From Acinetobacter vivianii (GTDB lineage: Bacteria > Pseudomonadota > Gammaproteobacteria > Pseudomonadales > Moraxellaceae): 64,000 nt of DNA. The position numbers and the translations under genes are program-made. How positions within the stretch are numbered: position 1 is the stretch's first letter; every line of letters starts with the position of its first letter. Shown piece after piece: positions 8,992-16,884 of the stretch. The notes under the pieces are model-generated. The model saw nothing but the letters and a program-made list of their open reading frames with translations, did not search any database and was not told the origin of the DNA. Location of the stretch: assembly GCF_014635885.1 (NCBI RefSeq), contig NZ_BMDR01000008.1, positions 99,302 through 163,301 on the forward strand, written 5' to 3'.

Positions 8992-9885
8992 TTATGATGA
9001 GAACAGCTTAAAACAAACCTGTCTTAGCCATTGGTTACTTGGTGTCTGATGCACACGCGAGTGCCAATGCTGCTTTACACTGAACTGAGGAAATTGATAA
9101 GGAGGATCAAAACTTTTGAATCCTCCTTGTGACATTAATACCTGAGCCAGATAATTTGGGATCGTCGCAATCGCATCTGTATCTCTGACGATAAGCCCCA
9201 CGCCTAGATAGCTGGGTAAACGCACCAGAATATTTCGATTCACGCCATGTTTTTGTAGTTCATGCTCAACCACAAAATGTCCTCCAGTTGCCAAAATGTC
9301 AACATGTAACTCCTGGCAAAAATCCTCGGATGAAAGGTGTGTACCTGTAAGCCTTGGATGTTGTTGACTGGCAATACAAGTGTAATGTTGCTGAAAAAAG
9401 GTCTGCTGATAAAAACCCGCTTCGAGCTGTGGTAGGAAACCAATGGCGAGGTCAATATCTCCATTCGACATCATAAGTGCGGTCTGGCTATCAATGGGTA
9501 GAATTTCCAGACGAATTGAAGGTGCATGCTGACGTAAATAATTAATCAGACGAGGTAAAAACACCAAATGACTGATATCGGTCATGCTAATGCGAAATTG
9601 ATAGGCTGAGGTCTGCGGGTCAAAATCGATATTGTAATTTTCTACCAGTTTTAAGCGGTTCAAGATTTCTACGATCATTGGGTAGAGTTGTTGAGCCAAT
9701 TCGGTGGGCTGCATTTTATTTCCAATGCGTACAAACAATGGATCATGAAAATGTGCTCTCAGTTTATTCAGGGCAATGCTTAAGGTTGGCTGCCCAATTT
9801 CAAGTTGTTCAGCCGCTTTGGAAATACTTTTGTATTGATAGATTTCAAAGAAAATTTTGAGCAGTCGTGTATCCAGATCAAACAT
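8992..9885 (-). CDS. LysR family regulator of the gentisate operon
   Basis: A 297-residue LysR protein of the NahR/NodD-like type, opening with D-L-D-T-R-L-L-K-I-F-F-E-I and having a helix-turn-helix at about residues 18-37 (S-I-S-K-A-A-E-Q-L-E-I-G-Q-P-T-L-S). The C-terminal part is a periplasmic-binding-protein-like effector domain. It is divergent from the gentisate dioxygenase gene across 154 bases, the standard layout for a LysR activator and its target. A perfect 8+3+8 palindrome begins 15 bases upstream of its own start, consistent with autoregulation. The effector is probably a pathway aromatic such as gentisate (inference). Confidence 0.88.
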   Translation of the reverse strand: MFDLDTRLLKIFFEIYQYKSISKAAEQLEIGQPTLSIALNKLRAHFHDPLFVRIGNKMQPTELAQQLYPMIVEILNRLKLVENYNIDFDPQTSAYQFRISMTDISHLVFLPRLINYLRQHAPSIRLEILPIDSQTALMMSNGDIDLAIGFLPQLEAGFYQQTFFQQHYTCIASQQHPRLTGTHLSSEDFCQELHVDILATGGHFVVEHELQKHGVNRNILVRLPSYLGVGLIVRDTDAIATIPNYLAQVLMSQGGFKSFDPPYQFPQFSVKQHWHSRVHQTPSNQWLRQVCFKLFSS

Positions 9886-9899
9886 ATCAATGAATCACC

Positions 9900-9918
9900 G
9901 TATTGATTTTATCAATAC
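9900..9918. promoter_or_regulatory. Perfect palindrome, probable LysR operator for the gentisate operon
   Basis: GTATTGAT - TTT - ATCAATAC, a perfect 8-base inverted repeat with the odd-length dyad and T...A spacing of LysR boxes. It sits in the divergent region, close to the lysR start and about 120 bases before the dioxygenase start. Confidence 0.7.
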
Positions 9919-10039
9919 AGCCTATTGTTTTTTGTGCATAGATTCAACACATCCTGATTGTTACATTGAGCCAATACCAGATTTTGATGAAATTATGGGC
10001 ATTGGGATTGCGCTTAATGCAACAAGAAAGGAATGAAAA

Positions 10040-11131
10040 ATGGAACAGTTAGGCACATTAGAAGAACTACCTGAACGTTATCGTGAACAACTTGAGGCAT
10101 CTAATCTGGTGCCATTATGGCCTAATTTAAGAAACTTTATCCCCCCTCATGCCCCACAGCCACACACTCTCGCAACTGCTTGGTATTTCCACCAAATTAA
10201 ACCTTTGTTATTACAGGCGGGTGAGCTAGCCCCGATTGAAAAGGCCGAGCGTCGAGTTTTGGCTCTCGCAAATCCAGGGCATGGTTTGGACAATATGAAA
10301 GTCAGTCCTGCCATGTATTTGGGGATGCAATTGTTACTTCCTAAGGAATGGGCACCAGCGCATAGACATACACCGAATGCGGTGAGATTAATTATCGAAG
10401 GTGAGGGGGCTTACACCACGGTTGAAGGACAAAAATGCCTCATGGAGCATGGTGATATGATCCTGACGCCTTCTGGGCTGTGGCACGAACATGGGCATGA
10501 CGGGGATCAGCCAGTCATCTGGATGGATATTCTGGATCTCCCTCTGGTTTATTACATGGAGGCTTCTTTTGTAGAAGAAGGACGCCGTCAAGAAGTTGAT
10601 CGGATTAATCAGGGAAGCACCCATAATTATGCGGCAGGGATTGTCCCAACCCCTCATTTCATTCGTGAAGACGCTGTTTATCCAATGTTGCGTTATGCAT
10701 GGAAGGATACCAAAAAAGTGCTGGACGCTTTAGCTGCAGGCACAACGCGGCAAGAGGTGATACAGGTCGCATATGTTAATCCTGAAACAGGCCGCGATTG
10801 TCAAAATATTTTGGGCTATTCCGCTTTATTGTTACGTGCCAAAGAGACGGTATCTTTACCTTTGCGTTCTACTGCACAGGTCTTTCATGTCATTGAAGGC
10901 GAGCTAAAGATCAATATAGATCAGCAACATTTTAGTTTGGCCAAAGCCGATACCGCATGTGCCCCTTGTTTTGCTGCTATTGATTTAATCAATACATCTG
11001 AGCAGCCATGTTATGTCTTTATTGCAGATGAAGCCCCTTTGCAACGTAAGTTAGGACTTTATTCAGTACGTGAGCGTCAGCTGAGCCATGAACGCTTTAC
11101 AAAGGTTGCGGTTGAGGAGGCTGGAATATGA
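10040..11131 (+). CDS. Gentisate 1,2-dioxygenase
   Basis: Ring-cleaving Fe(II) enzyme that opens gentisate (2,5-dihydroxybenzoate) to maleylpyruvate. It is a 363-residue bicupin. The first cupin shows A-H108-R-H110-T-P-N-A and the second half-motif P-S-G-L-W-H149-E-H-G-H-D, giving the three-histidine iron site; the C-terminal cupin (about residues 245-340) is degenerate, as in the family. The downstream isomerase start overlaps its stop as ATGA (11128-11131), so the two are translationally coupled. Equivalent names in other bacteria are nagI, gtdA or sdgD. The start has an AGGAATG ribosome site. Confidence 0.93.
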   Translation: MEQLGTLEELPERYREQLEASNLVPLWPNLRNFIPPHAPQPHTLATAWYFHQIKPLLLQAGELAPIEKAERRVLALANPGHGLDNMKVSPAMYLGMQLLLPKEWAPAHRHTPNAVRLIIEGEGAYTTVEGQKCLMEHGDMILTPSGLWHEHGHDGDQPVIWMDILDLPLVYYMEASFVEEGRRQEVDRINQGSTHNYAAGIVPTPHFIREDAVYPMLRYAWKDTKKVLDALAAGTTRQEVIQVAYVNPETGRDCQNILGYSALLLRAKETVSLPLRSTAQVFHVIEGELKINIDQQHFSLAKADTACAPCFAAIDLINTSEQPCYVFIADEAPLQRKLGLYSVRERQLSHERFTKVAVEEAGI

Positions 11132-11763
11132 AACTTTATAGTTTTTTCCGCAGCGGGACATCGCATCGTACCCGTATCATCCTGAATCTAAAAGGATTGA
11201 ATTATGAGATGGAATATATCTCTCTGGCCAAAAATGAACACCATCAATCGGAATTTAAGGCGCTGAATCCACAAGGTTTTGTGCCAGTACTGGATACAGG
11301 ATCCGAGAGATTATTACAAAGTCCCGCGATCATTGAATGGCTTGAGGAGCAATACCCTGAGCCGGCCTTGTTGCCTACAGATGCGCTTGCTAAAGAAAAG
11401 ATACGTGCTATTGCGGCCTTGATAGGCTGCGATATTCATCCTCTAAACAATAAGCGTGTACTGGAGTATCTACGCCAGCTTGGTCTGGATGAGAGTCAGG
11501 TAAATGCGTGGTGTACCAGATGGATTCAGGATGGATTTGCTGCTTTAGAGCATATTTTGGAACAAGACCAGAATCGAGGAAAGTTCTGCTATGGCAAGCA
11601 ACCGACCATTGCAGATGCCTATTTAGTTCCACAAGTTGTATCTGCCCAGCGTTTCAACCTCGACCTTTCAGCCTATCCACTGATTCATGAAGTTTATCAG
11701 CATTGTATGACGCTTGAGGCGTTTCAAAAAGCTGCACCTGAACAGCAGGCAGATGCTTTTTAA
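11128..11763 (+). CDS. Maleylpyruvate isomerase (zeta-class glutathione transferase)
   Basis: A 211-residue zeta-class GST that uses glutathione to isomerise maleylpyruvate to fumarylpyruvate (the same fold also serves as maleylacetoacetate isomerase). The thioredoxin-like N-terminus has the S-G-T-S-H-R-T-R-I active-site loop and N-P-Q-G-F-V-P-V-L-D; E-S/S-P-A-I-I-E-W-L-E-E contacts glutathione. The helical C-terminal domain includes P-T-I-A-D-A-Y-L-V-P-Q. Its neighbours, gentisate dioxygenase and a fumarylpyruvate hydrolase, decide in favour of maleylpyruvate as substrate (compare nagL). Confidence 0.9.
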   Translation: MKLYSFFRSGTSHRTRIILNLKGLNYEMEYISLAKNEHHQSEFKALNPQGFVPVLDTGSERLLQSPAIIEWLEEQYPEPALLPTDALAKEKIRAIAALIGCDIHPLNNKRVLEYLRQLGLDESQVNAWCTRWIQDGFAALEHILEQDQNRGKFCYGKQPTIADAYLVPQVVSAQRFNLDLSAYPLIHEVYQHCMTLEAFQKAAPEQQADAF

Positions 11764-11801
11764 GTCTCGTATGTGAATCTATTATCAAAAAGGAACAAGC
11801 C

Positions 11802-12500
11802 ATGTCATTTATTTTCCAGCCAATGACACCAGCGGGCCTATTTATTCATGGCTCAGAACTGCGATTTCCCGTACGTCGTGTTTACTGTGTGGGGCGTAAT
11901 TATGCAGCACATGCCCGTGAAATGGGCTTTGATCATCGTGATCCTCCCTTCTTTTTCTGTAAGCCAAATGATCTGGAATCAATTGTACCTGTTCAAAAGG
12001 AAGCGGTAGATATTCCATATCCAACTGAAACGTCTAACTATCACTATGAAATTGAGCTTGTGGTTGCGATTGGACAAGATGCCAAGAATGTCTCGGTAGA
12101 GGATGCAGCAAAATATATTTATGGCTACGCAGTAGGCTTGGACATGACGCGCCGTGATTTGCAAATGAATATGCGTGAACAGGGACGGCCATGGGAAGTT
12201 GGAAAGGCTTTTGATTTTTCTGCACCCATTGGTCCAATTCATCCAATTTCGGAAGTCGGTGAACTCAATCAGGCGGATATTCATTTAACCGTCAACGGTA
12301 AAACTGAACAGCATAGTGATATTAGTCATTTGATTTGGTCTGTTTCTGAAACCATTGCCAACCTGTCAACTTTATTTGAACTTAAAGCTGGTGATTTGAT
12401 TTTTACAGGAACACCTGAAGGCGTAGGTGCTGTGGTGCGTGGTGATGTGATGCGTGCCGAAATTACAGGGCTGACGGGTATCACTGTAAACGTCAAGTGA
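11802..12500 (+). CDS. Fumarylpyruvate hydrolase (FAH family)
   Basis: A 232-residue fumarylacetoacetate-hydrolase-fold enzyme that splits fumarylpyruvate to fumarate and pyruvate, ending the gentisate pathway. It has V-G-R-N-Y-A-A-H-A-R-E-M-G at residues about 28-40, the metal ligands in N-Y-H-Y-E-I-E-L-V-V-A-I-G, and G-L-D-M-T-R-R-D-L-Q with the third acidic ligand. The C-terminal F-T-G-T-P-E-G-V-G motif closes the site. It follows the isomerase by 38 bases with an AAGGAAC ribosome site and is probably co-transcribed (compare nagK). Confidence 0.92.
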   Translation: MSFIFQPMTPAGLFIHGSELRFPVRRVYCVGRNYAAHAREMGFDHRDPPFFFCKPNDLESIVPVQKEAVDIPYPTETSNYHYEIELVVAIGQDAKNVSVEDAAKYIYGYAVGLDMTRRDLQMNMREQGRPWEVGKAFDFSAPIGPIHPISEVGELNQADIHLTVNGKTEQHSDISHLIWSVSETIANLSTLFELKAGDLIFTGTPEGVGAVVRGDVMRAEITGLTGITVNVK

Positions 12501-12524
12501 TCGTCCTAATTTGAGGAGATAACC

Positions 12525-12562
12525 AGATGTCCAGATCAAAGAATAAATAAAACTGGACATCT
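12525..12562. repeat. Inverted repeat with an embedded seven-codon mini-ORF
   Basis: Arms AGATGTCCAG (12525-12534) and CTGGACATCT (12553-12562) are perfectly complementary around an 18-base loop, without a T tract. The left arm holds the ATG of a mini-ORF (MSRSKNK, 12527-12550) with GAGGAG upstream. It lies between the hydrolase and permease genes and may be a transcript-processing or attenuation element. Confidence 0.45.
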
Positions 12563-12607
12563 TCGCTAAGGATTGCAAGTGCCATGGTATTGGCAAAAGG
12601 AGTAAAT

Positions 12608-13951
12608 ATGTCTAGGCAAAGCATGGATGTACAACATTTTATTGATGAAATGCCGTTATCAACCCTACAGAAACTCATTACTTGTTTATGCTTTCTCATT
12701 GTTGCAATTGACGGTTTTGATACCGCAGCAGTGGGCTTTATTGCGCCTGCATTAAAGGCTGAGTGGGGATTACAAACCACTGAACTCGCGCCGTTATTTG
12801 GCGCAGGTTTATTTGGACTGATGGCGGGCGCACTTATTTTTGGCCCTTTATCTGACAAATTAGGACGTAAACCGATTTTGATTGGTTCGGTGATCATGTT
12901 TGGTTGTGCCAGTATTTTTGCAGCCTTTTCATCCGACCTTCAAACGCTGATTATTTGGCGATTTGTGACTGGATTAGGTCTAGGGGGAGCGCTGCCGAAT
13001 GCGATTACCTTAACCTCAGAATATGCGCCTACTTCTCGCCGTTCTAATTTGGTCACCATGATGTTTTGTGGATTTACGATTGGTTCAGCACTGGGCGGGA
13101 TTTTTTCTGCTCAACTTTTACCGCAGATGGGTTGGCAGGGCATTTTATTGATCGGGGGCTTTGCGCCGTTATGTATGGTTCCATTTTTGTATTTTCTATT
13201 ACCTGAATCGCTTCGCTTTTTAGTTTTGAAAAAGAAAAGTATAAAGAAAATTGAAAGTATCATGCACCGTATTGCGCCGCACGCCAGCAACATTCCAGCT
13301 CTGGTAGCCCCTGTAAATGAAGTGGAAAAGTCGAGTTTAAAAGACTTGTTCGGTAAAGGGCTGGCTTTGGGCACTTTTTTGATTTGGTTCACCTTTTTTA
13401 TGAGCTTGCTGATTATTTATATGATCTCAAGTTGGATGCCAACTTTACTGACCAATGCAGGTTTTAATTTGTCTCATGCATCGTGGCTCACTTCTATCTT
13501 TCAGGTGGGTGGAACCATAGGTGCCATCGTATTGGGCTTACTCATGGATAAGTCAGATGCCACCAGAATCCTCAGCAGTGCTTATGTTTTAGGCGGGATG
13601 TTCCTCATCTGTTTAGGTTTTGGGATTGAACATGCGAATACCTTGTTATTGATGCTTGCCATGTTTGGGGTGGGCGTAGGGATTAGTGGTTCACAAGTGG
13701 GTGCAAATGCTTTTTCATCGGGTTTTTATCCAACCCATTGCCGTGCTACAGGGGTAAGTTGGGCCAATGCGGCTGGACGGGCAGGCTCTGTCGTCGGATC
13801 AATCATGGGGGGCTGGTTAATGTCATTAGATCTATCCAGTTTTACGATTTTGAGCCTTCTTGCGATCCCTGCATTTTGTGCCGCTATCTCAATGCTATTG
13901 ATTAAACGCCTTAAAAAAGACCAGCCTAAGATTGCAACCGCTTTAGGCTAA
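12608..13951 (+). CDS. MFS aromatic acid:H+ symporter
   Basis: A 447-residue, 12-helix major facilitator of the aromatic acid:H+ symporter (AAHS; PcaK/BenK/GenK-like) family. The AAHS motif D-G-F-D-T-A-A-V-G-F is in the first helix, G-x-L-S-D-K-L-G-R-K-P follows helix 2, and P-E-S-x-R-F-L-V marks the central loop. I start at ATG 12608, where AAAGGAG is at good spacing; the 24-base upstream extension is unsupported. In the gentisate operon, it most likely imports gentisate or a precursor hydroxybenzoate across the inner membrane. Confidence 0.9.
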   Translation: MSRQSMDVQHFIDEMPLSTLQKLITCLCFLIVAIDGFDTAAVGFIAPALKAEWGLQTTELAPLFGAGLFGLMAGALIFGPLSDKLGRKPILIGSVIMFGCASIFAAFSSDLQTLIIWRFVTGLGLGGALPNAITLTSEYAPTSRRSNLVTMMFCGFTIGSALGGIFSAQLLPQMGWQGILLIGGFAPLCMVPFLYFLLPESLRFLVLKKKSIKKIESIMHRIAPHASNIPALVAPVNEVEKSSLKDLFGKGLALGTFLIWFTFFMSLLIIYMISSWMPTLLTNAGFNLSHASWLTSIFQVGGTIGAIVLGLLMDKSDATRILSSAYVLGGMFLICLGFGIEHANTLLLMLAMFGVGVGISGSQVGANAFSSGFYPTHCRATGVSWANAAGRAGSVVGSIMGGWLMSLDLSSFTILSLLAIPAFCAAISMLLIKRLKKDQPKIATALG

Positions 13952-14027
13952 GGTCAAATAATCACCCTAAAAATAAATTGCTGTCTCAAAGGATGATACA
14001 GCATCTTTGCTATGGATGACCTATCTT

Positions 14028-15284
14028 ATGTACACGCTAAAAAGACATACGCTAACGTTTGGTTTATGCACATTGATTTCTGGTGTAAGCCCGACATTGT
14101 GGGCTTTTGATCCAAATCAGCCTATTCAGGATGAATGGAAATTTACTTTAAAGAATGCGCTGATCAATCGAGATTATCAGAATCCAGAGGTCAAAGATTT
14201 TGGAAGCTGGTCTCAAGGGGCTTCATTGTTTTATACCTCAAATTTGCGCGATACCCCTTTACATATTTTAGATCAGCCGATTCGGATTGGGGCTGATGCT
14301 TCGGTTCAATATGCTGTCCGTTTAAGTGCCGATAAGCATGTCTCTGATACAGTTTTACCTTTTGATAGACAAACTCAATCGCAGGCAAGTGACTATCTAA
14401 AATATGGAGCGACTTTAAAACTCGCTTATGACAAAACTCTGCTGAGTGTGGGTGAATTATGGCTAGATTTGCCCGTAACCACTTCAGATGCTAGCCGTCA
14501 GTTAATTACGTCTTACTGGGGAACAAATTTAAAGTCGCAGCTTTCTGATCAGTTGTATGCTGAAATTGGACGGGTAGAAAAAGTTTCTCCACGTAATGAA
14601 GAGGACTTTCGGCGCTTCTCCTTTACCTCGAATGGTCAAACTGAATACTCTGATGGCTTGAATTATCTTGATCTGCGTTATCAGTTCACACCTAGCCTAA
14701 AAGGGGAGTACTATTTTGGAAATCTGGAAGATTTATATAACAAACACTATGTTGGTCTAGAGCATATATGGAAACAGCCAAGTTTTTCGCTTAATTCCAA
14801 GCTTAAATATTTTAATGCCAAAAATGATGGCAATCACTTCAAGATTGATGCCCAAAATCTTGGGTTGCTGGAAATGCTAAAAGTGAATAACCAGAGCTTT
14901 GGCATGGGTTACCAGCAAATTATTGGTGAATCAGCGTATCCTTTGCCTGATGGTTTTTTGCCTGAACTGTATTTTATTAACTGGAATACCACAGGATTCT
15001 TTAAAAAGGATGAAAAGTCATATCATGTGATGTACGGTTATGATTTTAAAGATTATGTTCCGGGTCTGAATGCTCTAGTCAAATATGTGTATGGACATGA
15101 CTTTAAAACGGCCAATGGTGAGAAAAACCATGAAACTGAATCAAATGTTATTTTAAATTATGCATTTCAACAGCCCTCTTTAAAAGGCTTTGCACTTCAG
15201 TACTTACGTATTGATTATGATGTAAAACATGGAAATGACTTTAGTGAAAATCGTTTTTTTGTGAGCTATACAAAGCGGTTTTAA
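14028..15284 (+). CDS. OprD/BenP-type outer-membrane porin
   Basis: About 418 residues, with a signal peptide (about 1-29, ending in P-T-L-W-A) and then alternating amphipathic strands rich in Tyr, Phe and Trp, closing in the outer-membrane C-terminal signature V-S-Y-T-K-R-F. This matches the OprD family of substrate-specific porins used in Acinetobacter and Pseudomonas for aromatic acids. Possible starts are 14016 and 14028; 14028 gives the cleaner signal peptide, but neither has a strong ribosome site. Last gene of the gentisate transport/catabolic run, followed by a terminator; it probably lets the aromatic acid cross the outer membrane. Confidence 0.85.
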   Translation: MYTLKRHTLTFGLCTLISGVSPTLWAFDPNQPIQDEWKFTLKNALINRDYQNPEVKDFGSWSQGASLFYTSNLRDTPLHILDQPIRIGADASVQYAVRLSADKHVSDTVLPFDRQTQSQASDYLKYGATLKLAYDKTLLSVGELWLDLPVTTSDASRQLITSYWGTNLKSQLSDQLYAEIGRVEKVSPRNEEDFRRFSFTSNGQTEYSDGLNYLDLRYQFTPSLKGEYYFGNLEDLYNKHYVGLEHIWKQPSFSLNSKLKYFNAKNDGNHFKIDAQNLGLLEMLKVNNQSFGMGYQQIIGESAYPLPDGFLPELYFINWNTTGFFKKDEKSYHVMYGYDFKDYVPGLNALVKYVYGHDFKTANGEKNHETESNVILNYAFQQPSLKGFALQYLRIDYDVKHGNDFSENRFFVSYTKRF

Positions 15285-15301
15285 TCGAGATGAATGTTGT
15301 T

Positions 15302-15327
15302 AAAAGAGTGCTTATGCACTCTTTTTT
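15302..15327 (+). terminator. Intrinsic terminator after the OprD gene
   Basis: Stem AAAAGAGTGC / GCACTCTTTT with a TTAT loop and continuing T run; closes the gentisate island. Confidence 0.88.
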
Positions 15328-15397
15328 ATGACTTAACTTTTCTAAATCTCTATTTTTAAAATAAATAACTCATTCAATATCAGAATCTTAAAATTTA

Positions 15398-15409
15398 AAG
15401 ATATATCTT
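15398..15409. promoter_or_regulatory. PadR operator half, distal palindrome
   Basis: Perfect 12-base palindrome AAGATA-TATCTT, repeated 32 bases downstream (centre to centre, about three helical turns) as a 16-base palindrome; both lie in the padR promoter region. Confidence 0.65.
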
Positions 15410-15427
15410 AACTTGTTTTAAGATAAA

Positions 15428-15443
15428 TTAAGATATATCTTAA
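15428..15443. promoter_or_regulatory. PadR operator half, proximal palindrome
   Basis: Perfect 16-base palindrome TTAAGATA-TATCTTAA, 34 bases before the padR start and overlapping the likely promoter. Its core repeats the distal palindrome, as expected for autoregulation by a dimeric winged-helix repressor. Confidence 0.65.
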
Positions 15444-15477
15444 TATTTATAATTTGAGCAATACGAGAAAAATAAAG

Positions 15478-16005
15478 ATGAAACACGCATCCGATCATCA
15501 CGAAAGCGAACGTGATCTCCAGCATAGAGAACATCACCGTTCTGGTCGTCGTGGGCGTCTATTCGAATCTGGCAGAATGAAACTGTTGGTGCTGCATCTT
15601 ATTCAGCAAAGCCCAAAGCATGGTTATGAAATTATTAAAGAAATTAGCGATCTGGTCGGCGATGGTTATTCACCCAGTGCAGGCACGATTTATCCAACCT
15701 TGACTGCATTGGAAGAAATGAATTGCATCTCATTACTCGATGCTGAACGTAAGCAATATCAAGTCACCGAATATGGCGAAACTTATCTAAAAGAACAGCA
15801 AGAGATGCTGCTGGCGCTCCTGCAAAAATTACGCTTGAGACGTGAAATTCATAATAATGATCAACTGATTGATATCCATCGTGCTATGGAGAACCTTAAA
15901 ACCGCATTGCGTTTAAAGCTGAATGTTGCGGATTTAAAGCCTGAACAGATTCATCAAATTGCAGAACACATTGATCAGGCTGCGATTGCCATTGGGAGGC
16001 TATAG
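15478..16005 (+). CDS. PadR family transcriptional regulator
   Basis: A 175-residue protein. After a His/Arg-rich, charged N-terminal tail of about 33 residues (many His, Glu, Arg), residues about 38-115 form the PadR winged helix: L-V-L-H-L-I-Q-Q-S-P-K-H-G-Y-E-I-I-K-E-I and G-T-I-Y-P-T-L-T-A-L-E-E, then Y-x-V-T-E-Y-G-E-T-Y-L. A C-terminal helical dimerisation arm follows. The His-rich tail may bind metal (compare YqjI-like PadR proteins of enterics, which respond to nickel); that is inference. I use ATG 15478; the TTG at 15454 is an alternative. It precedes a run of small stress-related genes on the same strand. Confidence 0.88.
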   Translation: MKHASDHHESERDLQHREHHRSGRRGRLFESGRMKLLVLHLIQQSPKHGYEIIKEISDLVGDGYSPSAGTIYPTLTALEEMNCISLLDAERKQYQVTEYGETYLKEQQEMLLALLQKLRLRREIHNNDQLIDIHRAMENLKTALRLKLNVADLKPEQIHQIAEHIDQAAIAIGRL

Positions 16006-16121
16006 GCGGGAACTAAAGCTGTTAGCGCGACAGCAGAAAATCAAAAGGGCGCAATTGCTGCGTTCATTAGACATTGTATTTAACCAGGATTAAATTGACC
16101 TGATGTAGGTCGGAATTAAAG

Positions 16122-16139
16122 AGAATGCTTAAGCATTCT
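16122..16139. promoter_or_regulatory. Perfect 18-base palindrome before the DUF3861 gene
   Basis: AGAATGCTT-AAGCATTCT is fully self-complementary. It ends 11 bases before the start codon and overlaps the ribosome site (CTGGAG), so it could be an operator or an RNA hairpin that controls translation. Confidence 0.55.
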
Positions 16140-16150
16140 GGAGCATAGCG

Positions 16151-16453
16151 ATGAAACAACATCAATATCATGTGACAGTCCAACACTTAAAAGATAATAA
16201 AGGGCAAGCCTCAACCTACACCGAACGTCTGGAATTCTATACAGGCAATCATGATGACATTTTCGAGATTGTTGAGCGTTTAAAGAAGGGCGAATTTTTT
16301 GATGATCAAACCACCAAGTCATTTGCAGTTGGCTTAAAACTGTTTAGTGAAGTCATGCTAGAACATCGGGATCATCCACTATTTGAAGATTTCTGGCCGC
16401 ACTTTGGTCAGTTTATGAAGAACCTAAAACAGCAAGTGAAAAATTCAGCATGA
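16151..16453 (+). CDS. DUF3861 domain-containing protein
   Basis: A 100-residue soluble protein beginning MKQHQYHVTVQHL with a K-G-E-F-F-D-D-Q-T-T-K-S-F-A-V-G-L-K-L-F-S-E-V core and a terminal H-P-L-F-E-D-F-W-P-H-F-G-Q-F-M segment, all features of the DUF3861 family. Function is unknown. It follows padR by about 145 bases and has GGAG upstream of the ATG. An 18-base perfect palindrome sits directly before it, which suggests its own regulation. Confidence 0.85.
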   Translation: MKQHQYHVTVQHLKDNKGQASTYTERLEFYTGNHDDIFEIVERLKKGEFFDDQTTKSFAVGLKLFSEVMLEHRDHPLFEDFWPHFGQFMKNLKQQVKNSA

Positions 16454-16484
16454 ATATTTCCAGCTTTGAATTGAGTCTGATCTA

Positions 16485-16745
16485 TTGAAAACGTCCAAAC
16501 CATTCATCCGTAAATTACCTGCTCAATATGCGGCATGGATTATCCCGCTCATCTTGTCTTGCCTGATGAGTGGCACTTTATCTTTTGCAAATCTGTTGAT
16601 GAACCTCGGTTTTTCAACAGCATTGATCAATCAATGGCTGAGCACATGGATGGTTTCATGGGTGATTGCCTATCCGCTGGTTTTGATTTTCTTGCCTTTG
16701 GTGAGGCGATTGACCAGCCTGATTGTGGAAATGCCACCTCATTAA
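16485..16745 (+). CDS. DUF2798 domain-containing small membrane protein
   Basis: An 86-residue protein with two transmembrane helices (about residues 16-40 and 54-78) and a short basic N-terminus, carrying F-A-N-L-L-M-N-L-G-F and W-M-V-S-W-V-I-A-Y-P, typical of the DUF2798 family. The function of the family is unknown. The only in-frame start is TTG at 16485, because an in-frame stop lies at 16467-16469. It follows DUF3861 by 31 bases and may be co-transcribed. Confidence 0.78.
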   Translation: MKTSKPFIRKLPAQYAAWIIPLILSCLMSGTLSFANLLMNLGFSTALINQWLSTWMVSWVIAYPLVLIFLPLVRRLTSLIVEMPPH

Positions 16746-16884
16746 TATTTGAATGAACGTGTGGTGGGATTGTCTCATGAATGGCACTCTGCGTATTACC
16801 AAAAGACTATATTGAATGAGGTGGGTATTGTTAAGATCAATAAAACAACTCATTGCAATAGCATAGGTAAAAGAGAGCAAAATC

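Noticed and set aside
15398..15443. Palindromes before padR as transposon ends or a repeat array
   Set aside because: Only two copies, tightly tied to the regulator promoter, no transposase or target duplication; operator is simpler.
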